64,000 nucleotides of DNA, taken from the NCBI RefSeq assembly GCF_020480685.1, contig NZ_JAJAFU010000003.1:62001-126000 (forward strand), in the 5' to 3' direction. Positions 57,460 to 64,000 of this stretch are shown piece after piece; position 1 is the stretch's first letter, and each line of letters opens with the position of its first letter. The notes below the pieces were generated by a model. The model was not told where the DNA came from. It saw nothing but the letters and a program-made list of their open reading frames with translations, and made no database searches. The position numbers and the translations under genes are program-made. Source of the stretch: Deferrivibrio essentukiensis. GTDB lineage: Bacteria; Chrysiogenota; Deferribacteres; Deferribacterales; Deferrivibrionaceae.

Positions 57460-57909
57460 ATGCATATCCTTTTTAAGCAAAACAATACTTTTTTTTGTGT
57501 TGATGAAAAATATGTAGAAATGTTTGTATTATCAAAAAATTTTTACAATTTTGCAATGACACCGAACTTTATATCAGGCTTTGAAAATATTAAGGGTGAA
57601 ATCTACCCGGTTATCGATTTACATGGATTTATATCTAACTCAAACCATGAGGAAAAGGAGTATTTAATAAAATTAACTCAACCTCTAAGCATCTTGCTTT
57701 ACAGCACCATAAGACCTAATATTATTGAAATTTTGGATACCGTTCAAAAAACGAAAGTAGATTCGGACTTAAAAACCATATGCGATTTCAATTTTAGAAT
57801 TGAAAATAATATCATTTATAATCTAAATATGGGGAAGTTAGAAAACATACTCAAAGATTATCAAAAAAATATTTATATCGGAGATAGTTATGATAAAGAA
57901 AGTTTTTAG
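57460..57909 (+). CDS. CheW-like coupling protein
   Basis: A 149-residue protein with a diverged CheW fold: FCVDEKYVEMFVL at the start, then NFISGFENIKGEIYPVIDLHGFI near residue 37, which is the hallmark GxxNxRGxxxPVxDL segment with substitutions. It would link a receptor to CheA. It is the first gene of a chemosensory-like operon and its end overlaps the receptor gene by 20 bp. Sequence divergence is considerable, so assignment relies on the central motif plus context. Confidence 0.78.
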   Translation: MHILFKQNNTFFCVDEKYVEMFVLSKNFYNFAMTPNFISGFENIKGEIYPVIDLHGFISNSNHEEKEYLIKLTQPLSILLYSTIRPNIIEILDTVQKTKVDSDLKTICDFNFRIENNIIYNLNMGKLENILKDYQKNIYIGDSYDKESF

Positions 57910-60058
57910 TCTCAAATCAATTGTATACTCAAGGCTTATACTCCTTTCGGCTCTGTTTGTCGCTTTTTTAATGTCAATTATGCTTTTAAGTTCTAATCTC
58001 ATCAAAAAGCTTGATGTCAAATATTCAAATATGATTAAGGAAAATTTGGTAGATTTGATAGAATCAAAAATAAATGCCGAATCATATTACCTGGAAAGCT
58101 CCTTTATAAAACTTCACCTTATTGCCGACCAAAATAACGGAGCGATAGAAGATATCGTTAAAAATATATCTTTGGGGGAAAACACAAGGCTAAATCTCTA
58201 CAAGCAAATAGAAAATTCATTCATATTAAGATATTCAAGCGCTGAAAAACCTTCAAACACAATTGGGCTCAATTCAGAAATTGTGGCTGTCACATCAAGC
58301 GGCGGCAGTAAAATTTACAAAACTATCACAAATGACTCTTTATTCTTAAACGGATATTTCGGATACACTTACAAAGGGGATAAATACATCGTCCAGATTG
58401 GTAAAATAACCCCTATGAAATTTGATACATTAAACGAACTAAACATCCACAATGACCAAAACTACAAATTTGTGGATTTTAACAATGAAGAAATTATTTA
58501 CACTGCTAAAGATACCAATAAAAATCCAAATGCTCATTTTATTCCAATGACAAAGCAGTATATAGAAATCAAAAGCATACAAAAAAGCGACTATACTAAT
58601 GTATACGTAATTATCTTTATCGGACTTTTAATCCTTTTTATATGCTGGCTTATCACTGAAATATTTTATTATAAGTTTTCCACAAAACCTATTATAGAAA
58701 TCACTAACTCTTTAAATAATATACTTGAAAATAGCAGTAAATCAGATTTTAAGGAACAGCATATTGAAGAGTACGATAAGATTTCCACAACTATTCAAGC
58801 TGTTATAGACAAAATATCTCTCCAACAACAACAAATGGAAACTCTTTTAAATAGACTACCAATACCGGTGGCAGTAATAGATATAAATTATAACTTTTTA
58901 TATAGAAATTCCTCTTTTAATACTCTTTTAAGTCTACCTGATGATTTAAGCGACCAAAATTTTTTGGACATAATCCCTGAAACTTTAAAAAGCTTAGAAA
59001 CCAATATTACAGCTTTTTTAAATTCACCGAAACAGAAGGATAAATTTGAGCTTTACGACCCGAAAAAGAATGAGTACTTCATAGTAAGATTTGGGAAAAT
59101 CACTAATGAGAGCAGCAAGATTACAAATACCATCATACTTTTCAATGATATCACATTCCAAAAAAGGGAGCTTGAAAATCAGAAGAGAAGGAAAGAAGAG
59201 ATAGAAAATATTTTATTAAATATAGAAGAATCCGTAATGCGCCTTACATCTTCGTCAAAAGAGCTTAGGATGTCTGCCGAATCTCTTAGCACTATGCTTG
59301 CGCAGCAAAACACAAGCCTTGCCGAAACAAACGTTGCAATTCAGGAGCTTAGCACTTCAGCCGACAGTATTTTAAACAAAACGTCACATATCCTTGATGT
59401 CTCAAATAAAGTAGATAAGGCGTCTCAGATAGGTTTTAACGAAGTGGAAAAGTCATTTAACAAAATCAATAGCGTTATAAAGATTACTGACACTTTGACA
59501 GATACAATATTCCAGTTAAACAAAAAAACTCATAATATTAGTAAAATATTAAAAACAATTTATGAAATCTCTGAGCAGACAAATCTTTTGGCACTTAACG
59601 CTTCTATAGAATCTGTAAGAGGTGATTCCAACAGTATGTCATTTAAAATTATAGCTGAAGAGATAAGGGAATTATCTGATAAAACATACGGTTTTAGCAA
59701 AGAGATAGAGAAAGAGCTTGAAGACATTACAGATGTAGGCTCAAATTCCGTAATGATTGTGGAAGAAGCTGAAAAGCTATTAAAAGATACTTTTGAACAT
59801 ATGCAGGAAAATAAAGGCAATTTTGAAGTCATCAAAAATGAAGCTGACCACATAAATAAACATCTTATAGAAATTAACAATGTAATCAAAGACTTGAACA
59901 ATGCCACCAATGATGTACTGACTACATCAAACGACTTAGCGATTGCCATGAAAGATGCACTTAATTCTGCCAATGAATCTCAGCAGGCTAGCAAAGATGT
60001 AGATGCAGTCATTAAAAATTTAAATGAAACATTAGCCCATTTGGATAAATTGAAGTAA
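57890..60058 (+). CDS. Methyl-accepting chemotaxis protein with PAS domain
   Basis: A 722-residue transducer. An N-terminal helix (about 11-37) is followed by a periplasmic domain of about 190 residues of unrecognised type, then a second helix (about 233-257). Next come a short linker, a PAS domain (LLNRLPIPVAVIDINYNFLYRNSSF near residue 320) and a long coiled-coil signalling domain. The hairpin tip YEISEQTNLLALNASIESVRG near residue 558 is a diverged form of the canonical tip; the flanking IIAEEIRELSDKT is also variant. It overlaps the CheW-like gene by 20 bp and CheA by 1 bp. Input signal unknown. Confidence 0.92.
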   Translation: MIKKVFSLKSIVYSRLILLSALFVAFLMSIMLLSSNLIKKLDVKYSNMIKENLVDLIESKINAESYYLESSFIKLHLIADQNNGAIEDIVKNISLGENTRLNLYKQIENSFILRYSSAEKPSNTIGLNSEIVAVTSSGGSKIYKTITNDSLFLNGYFGYTYKGDKYIVQIGKITPMKFDTLNELNIHNDQNYKFVDFNNEEIIYTAKDTNKNPNAHFIPMTKQYIEIKSIQKSDYTNVYVIIFIGLLILFICWLITEIFYYKFSTKPIIEITNSLNNILENSSKSDFKEQHIEEYDKISTTIQAVIDKISLQQQQMETLLNRLPIPVAVIDINYNFLYRNSSFNTLLSLPDDLSDQNFLDIIPETLKSLETNITAFLNSPKQKDKFELYDPKKNEYFIVRFGKITNESSKITNTIILFNDITFQKRELENQKRRKEEIENILLNIEESVMRLTSSSKELRMSAESLSTMLAQQNTSLAETNVAIQELSTSADSILNKTSHILDVSNKVDKASQIGFNEVEKSFNKINSVIKITDTLTDTIFQLNKKTHNISKILKTIYEISEQTNLLALNASIESVRGDSNSMSFKIIAEEIRELSDKTYGFSKEIEKELEDITDVGSNSVMIVEEAEKLLKDTFEHMQENKGNFEVIKNEADHINKHLIEINNVIKDLNNATNDVLTTSNDLAIAMKDALNSANESQQASKDVDAVIKNLNETLAHLDKLK

Positions 60059-61992
60059 TGATTGAAAATAACAAACTCAGAGAATTATTTGTTGATGAAG
60101 TTTTGTACCATATACGTCAAGCCCGTGACTTTTTAAATAAATCTTTTGAGTCATCAAAAGACAGCGCTGAAGTTTTTAAAATTGTCAAAGTATTTCACAC
60201 GATTAAGGGCTCAGCAGGGATAATGGGGCTTGAAAAATTTACAGATATACTACACACTTGTGAAACTTTTTTTCAAGCAATAAATAAGGCAGGTTACACA
60301 CCTGAAACAAAAATAAAAGCTATTAAGATTATCGACGAGATAGAAACCCTTATTTCAAATTTCCCTGACAAGTTTGACCAACATCTTAAAAATCTTGAAG
60401 ACATAATCTCATCAAAAAACGAGGATGAAGCACCCATTGAAAAGCCGGCAGAAAATATCAAAAAAGATGAAATTAAGACATCAGGAATAAAAATAAACAC
60501 AGATATAGTTGCACAATTAAGACAGCTTGCCCAAGAAGTAACCCAAATAGTTGAATACAGTTTTAGCCCTGTTAGTAATAAAGAGAAGAAAAAATATAAA
60601 GACAAGGTTTCTGAACTTTTTCAACATATCGAAAATATTACACTTGTAAGTCTTGAAGAGCTCACACCTAAAATAAAAAATATTGCCCATTACACCGCAA
60701 CAAAGCTCAATAAAGATATAAATATCGATATAAATTTTAACAAAGTAGGTGTAGATAAAAGATTTTTTAGTATTGTCGAAGAAGCCCTGATACACCTTGT
60801 CAGAAACTCTATATCTCATGGAATCGAGTCACCAGAAGTAAGAAAGGAAAAAGGGAAAAATGATAAGGGGAGCATAATTGTCACTGCAAGCAGTCATGGA
60901 AGCAAAATAAAAATTACGGTAGAAGATGACGGGCAAGGTATTAATATTGAAGCTATTACAAAAAAAGCCATAGAGCAAAACATACTAACTGAAAATGAAG
61001 CAAAGACCGCTTCTGCTAATATGTTGATAAACCTAATTTTCAGACCTAATTTTTCCACAGCAGAGACAATTGACAATATTAGTGGCAGAGGTATCGGGCT
61101 TGATATTGTAAAAGAAAGGGTAGAAGCAGTAGGCGGCCTTATAAAAGTATCCACTTCAAACAAAGGGACAAAATTCATTCTGGAAATGCCCGTCTCATTC
61201 AATATTATGTATTGCGGCATTCTATCTACAAAAGGTGAAAAAGTCGCAATTCCTCTTTATCTAATAGACAGATTTATCTCTATTAAAGAGCATATGTTAA
61301 TTAGAGACAATAGGTCAAACAGGATAATCTATAACGAAAAAGAATATGAGCACATAAGTATTTCTAACTTCTTTGCTACAGAATCAGAATATGATGCCAT
61401 TGGTGTAATAGTGATGGGAAAAGAAACGGTGTTGTCTTTCGAAAAGTATGAAGGGGAAAAATTATTCTACGTCAAACAGTTAACAGGGGTAATAACATCA
61501 GTGCCAAATATAATAGGCTTTGCAGTTGATGATACTTTTAGGCCTATTGCCATAATTAACCCCCTCACCATATCAAGCTCAAACCTATACCCAATTAATA
61601 GCACAGTTGAAAATCAAAAATCTATAAAATCAAAAAAACACACTGCTTTGGTAGCCGATGATAATAACCTTATAAAAGAAATGATTTCAGACTTTTTAAA
61701 AGGGGAAAATATAGACGCAGATACAGCTCAAAATGGTGTAGAAGCGCTTAAGCTGTTTAAAAATAATAATTATGATATAATAATAACGGATATAGAAATG
61801 CCTGAAATGGATGGTATATCCCTTTTAAAAGAGGTTAGAAGTGGCAATAAGGTTGTCCCGGTGATAATACTCAGCTCAAAAGGGGATGAAAACGATATAA
61901 AACTTGCACTAAAAAATGGAGCAAACGGATATTTTGTAAAGAAATTTTTCACAAGGGAAAATTTCATTAAAAAGGTAAAATCATTATTATGA
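60058..61992 (+). CDS. CheA-type hybrid histidine kinase with C-terminal receiver
   Basis: A 644-residue kinase. The Hpt domain has H47 in VFHTIKGSAGIMG. A linker with no clear P2 follows, then an HATPase with N-box LVRNSISHGIE near residue 262, where Ser replaces the usual Asp, and VEDDGQGI, NISGRGIGLDIVKERV. Then come a CheW-like P5 domain and a receiver from about residue 525 (ALVADDNN, ITDIEMPEMDG). Dimerisation helices are reduced. The fused receiver and absence of a separate CheY here suggest a phosphorelay rather than standard motor control. It overlaps cheB by 4 bp. Confidence 0.9.
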   Translation: MIENNKLRELFVDEVLYHIRQARDFLNKSFESSKDSAEVFKIVKVFHTIKGSAGIMGLEKFTDILHTCETFFQAINKAGYTPETKIKAIKIIDEIETLISNFPDKFDQHLKNLEDIISSKNEDEAPIEKPAENIKKDEIKTSGIKINTDIVAQLRQLAQEVTQIVEYSFSPVSNKEKKKYKDKVSELFQHIENITLVSLEELTPKIKNIAHYTATKLNKDINIDINFNKVGVDKRFFSIVEEALIHLVRNSISHGIESPEVRKEKGKNDKGSIIVTASSHGSKIKITVEDDGQGINIEAITKKAIEQNILTENEAKTASANMLINLIFRPNFSTAETIDNISGRGIGLDIVKERVEAVGGLIKVSTSNKGTKFILEMPVSFNIMYCGILSTKGEKVAIPLYLIDRFISIKEHMLIRDNRSNRIIYNEKEYEHISISNFFATESEYDAIGVIVMGKETVLSFEKYEGEKLFYVKQLTGVITSVPNIIGFAVDDTFRPIAIINPLTISSSNLYPINSTVENQKSIKSKKHTALVADDNNLIKEMISDFLKGENIDADTAQNGVEALKLFKNNNYDIIITDIEMPEMDGISLLKEVRSGNKVVPVIILSSKGDENDIKLALKNGANGYFVKKFFTRENFIKKVKSLL

Positions 61993-63005
61993 GTAATAAA
62001 ATTAAGATATTTATTGTAGATGATTCCGCATATATCAGAAACTTTTTAAAATCAAATCTTAAAGATGAATTTGACATTGTAGGTGAGGCAAAAGACGGCA
62101 TTGAAGCGTTAAAGAAGGTTTATACCCTAAACCCTGACCTTGTTATTCTTGACCTTATGATGCCCAAAATGAGTGGAGATATGGTAGCAAAAGCGATTAT
62201 GTCCAATAAACCGCTACCAATAATAATGCTAACATCCCTTTCTGACTCAGAAATAAAAAAATCCTTTAATCTTTTAGAAAGTACAGTGGTCGAAATAGTT
62301 AAAAAGCCTATGGAGCTTGATAGTAACTTCGTTAATAACCTGACAAAAAAGATAAAAATATGTAAAAATCTTAAAATAAATAAGGTGAGCGAGTCCCTCT
62401 CTCAGTATGTTACAATGCCCAATAACATCACCCTTAAAAAAAATTATGCTTTAACAATAGGTGTTTCAACAGGTGGTCCAAAAACATTGAGAAATTTAAT
62501 ACCATTTTTAACCTCTATAGAAAATCTTCCGATTTTTTTGATTCAACACATAGACTTAGAATTTGAAAAAGGGTATTCTGAGTGGATTCAAGAGTTTTCA
62601 CAAAAAGAGGTTATATTATTATCAAAAAAAACTGTTTTGGAAGATAAATTATATTTATGCTCAGGTAAATTTAATTTGGATCTAACAAATAATTCAAACA
62701 GGCTCTATATTGAGCTCTTACAGGCTGAGCCAAATCAGCTTTATTTCCCTTGTATTGACAAAATAGTTACAAATGTTGCCTATAGACTTAAGGATAGGCT
62801 GATACATCTTCAACTTACGGGGCTTGGAAATGACGGCCAAGAGGGTGCATTGATTGCTCACAAGCTTGGAGCTACCATTATTTGTCAGAAACCAGAATCA
62901 GCAATTGCAAGCTCAATGCCTAAAGCGGTAGCTGATTTTGCTGATTACATTTTGGAACTGCATGAAATAAAAGAAAAAATTTTAAATATTCTGAGTGGAC
63001 AATGA
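61989..63005 (+). CDS. CheB-type protein-glutamate methylesterase
   Basis: A 338-residue protein with an N-terminal receiver (phosphoacceptor D55 in ILDLMMPKMSG) and a C-terminal methylesterase. The catalytic triad is present: S160 in GVSTGGPKT, H187 in LIQHID and Asp in LTGLGNDGQEGA near 283. It removes methyl or amide groups from the receptor's signalling helices, so adaptation is probable. No cheR is visible up to the window edge, so the methyltransferase is either downstream or elsewhere. It overlaps the next gene by 4 bp. Confidence 0.92.
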   Translation: MSNKIKIFIVDDSAYIRNFLKSNLKDEFDIVGEAKDGIEALKKVYTLNPDLVILDLMMPKMSGDMVAKAIMSNKPLPIIMLTSLSDSEIKKSFNLLESTVVEIVKKPMELDSNFVNNLTKKIKICKNLKINKVSESLSQYVTMPNNITLKKNYALTIGVSTGGPKTLRNLIPFLTSIENLPIFLIQHIDLEFEKGYSEWIQEFSQKEVILLSKKTVLEDKLYLCSGKFNLDLTNNSNRLYIELLQAEPNQLYFPCIDKIVTNVAYRLKDRLIHLQLTGLGNDGQEGALIAHKLGATIICQKPESAIASSMPKAVADFADYILELHEIKEKILNILSGQ

Positions 63006-64000
63006 TTCTTGCATTGGTGAAAAAAACTCTTCTCAAAGAGCAGCTTAAAAATTATTTTAAAGAAATAAAATTCTATGACTCCCCTCTTGAGCTTGTGCAG
63101 GAAATGCATAAATTTAATAAACTTGCACTTATTGTTGAGAATACAGGTTTTGAAATCAGCGGTTTTCTATTCTCGGCAATAATCGATAAGTTGATACCTG
63201 ACAGGAGATTTCATATATATTTGCTTACCAACGATACTTCAAAATCTTTCCTCGTCAATAAAACGTTTCATAATATTTATACTGTGCCATATTCAGACCT
63301 ATCGTTGTTAGAAAATTTATCTGAAAACGTGTGTCAATTATCTCCGGTGGAAAAAGAAGCTTTTTACGATACTTTTGAAAAAATTTTTATTACTGAAAAA
63401 ATTAAAACTTTTATTCTTGATTACTCACATCTAATTTTGGAAAATATAACCGAGCCGAGCACATGGTTTAATGAATACTATGATTTAGTCAAATTAATTA
63501 CGGGCATTGAAAAAACTGTAATAAAACTTTTTCTTGATACTCAGCAATTGATATTCACGAGTATAAAAGACTTTCGCCTTCATAATATTTTACATTACGA
63601 AATTACTAAAAATATAGACAACTATATTATTCTAATGCCTGAAACCTGTTATGATGTTGATAATAGTGAAGAGTTTATTAAATACAATATAGAGTCTTTT
63701 GGGCAAAAGATAGGTGAAATAATATTTGTCTTTAATAAGGCAATATTTAACAATGACTCGGTTGAATCAATATTAAGATTTTTGCTTAACCCTCTTAAGT
63801 TTTTCTCATGGTACAACTCCTACTCATTCATTAAAAATAAAGCCACTTCAGGGCTTAACTCTGCAAAAATGTTTCAAAATATTTTTAAAAAGATAGAAAA
63901 TGTAATGCCAAAGAATAATAACATAATTGTTTCTGCAGAAAAAACATCTTACTTTACCATAAAACATAGAGACAGCTTATATTACTTTGTGTCAACCGCT
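63002..64000 (+). CDS. Unrecognised protein of the chemosensory operon, 3' end cut by the window
   Basis: The frame starts at an ATG overlapping the cheB stop (ATGA) and stays open for 333 codons to the window edge. The first 110 residues could be a worn receiver-like alpha/beta fold (LALIVENTGFEI, IYLLTNDTS), but no phosphoacceptor Asp pattern is clear. The remainder is Phe/Ile/Lys-rich with no motif I recognise (for instance around LKFFSWYNSYSFIK). Co-translation with CheB implies a role in the same pathway. A cheR, a diverged receiver-effector or a phosphatase would each be conceivable; I do not assign it. Confidence 0.7.
   Translation, partial: MILALVKKTLLKEQLKNYFKEIKFYDSPLELVQEMHKFNKLALIVENTGFEISGFLFSAIIDKLIPDRRFHIYLLTNDTSKSFLVNKTFHNIYTVPYSDLSLLENLSENVCQLSPVEKEAFYDTFEKIFITEKIKTFILDYSHLILENITEPSTWFNEYYDLVKLITGIEKTVIKLFLDTQQLIFTSIKDFRLHNILHYEITKNIDNYIILMPETCYDVDNSEEFIKYNIESFGQKIGEIIFVFNKAIFNNDSVESILRFLLNPLKFFSWYNSYSFIKNKATSGLNSAKMFQNIFKKIENVMPKNNNIIVSAEKTSYFTIKHRDSLYYFVSTA

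Overview
The window is 64 kb of AT-rich, densely packed bacterial chromosome from a Gram-negative, probably anaerobic or microaerophilic bacterium. It carries lnt, an OMF-type outer-membrane efflux protein, a DUF2155 lipoprotein, a ferredoxin-dependent 2-oxoglutarate oxidoreductase, pyruvate phosphate dikinase and a c-type-heme sensor. Gene content and protein style best fit the Deferribacteres (Deferribacter/Flexistipes/Calditerrivibrio-like). That placement is my inference from family resemblance, not a search result. I see no rRNA, tRNA, CRISPR array, prophage or complete insertion sequence.

Layout. (1) 1-10.5 kb is a TCA-cycle supercluster. On the minus strand acnB, icd (monomeric type), mdh, sucC, sucD, korD and the start of korA follow one another, and a class I fumarase diverges. 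Three of the minus-strand units are separated by hairpins. icd and acnB share an almost identical promoter plus a 15-bp palindromic operator. (2) 10.5-14.3 kb has a DUF2155 lipoprotein and thiC-thiE-thiL under a TPP riboswitch with an intrinsic terminator. (3) 14.4-19.2 kb has a degenerate indolepyruvate-oxidoreductase-like protein with a small partner, an AMMECR1 protein, a diguanylate cyclase and a TSUP/DUF1634 transporter pair. (4) 19.2-25.6 kb has a TetR-controlled tripartite efflux operon (tolC-like, emrA, emrB) whose tolC-like gene is frameshifted by a 16-bp tandem duplication. It runs on into hisF, hisE and a DUF364 gene.

(5) 25.6-38.7 kb is all on the minus strand: a two-component pair, an RdgC-like gene with a downstream partner, glyS-ppdK, leuCD and a glycine-betaine ABC transporter (proVWX). 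(6) 39-44 kb has a TPR protein, a soluble histidine kinase and an NtrC-type activator. (7) 44.1-47.7 kb on the minus strand has a heme-binding DUF3365/HAMP sensor, a winged-helix-like unknown, a GH13_18 phosphorylase and a STAS protein. (8) 47.9-55.5 kb has lnt, tatA, a DUF1786 gene that seems to begin with ATA, an EcfT/CbiQ protein, truA, a hydrogenase maturation protease and dapF-dapA-dapB. ilvD converges from the other side. (9) 57.4-64 kb is a chemosensory-like operon (CheW-like, MCP with PAS, CheA with receiver, CheB) ending in an unrecognised protein cut by the window edge.

Two general points stand out. First, many operon-leading genes have a sigma70-like -10 box only 5-7 nt before the ATG and no Shine-Dalgarno, which predicts leaderless mRNAs. 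Operon-internal genes and the biosynthetic operons carry ordinary SD sequences. Second, several obvious start codons are really part of an SD, and one gene lacks any ATG/GTG/TTG start for its conserved N-terminus, so I adjusted starts. Apart from these, most of the window is conventional core metabolism. The best leads are the icd/acnB operator, the leaderless promoters, the tolC repeat switch, the AUA start and the degenerate IorA-like pair.
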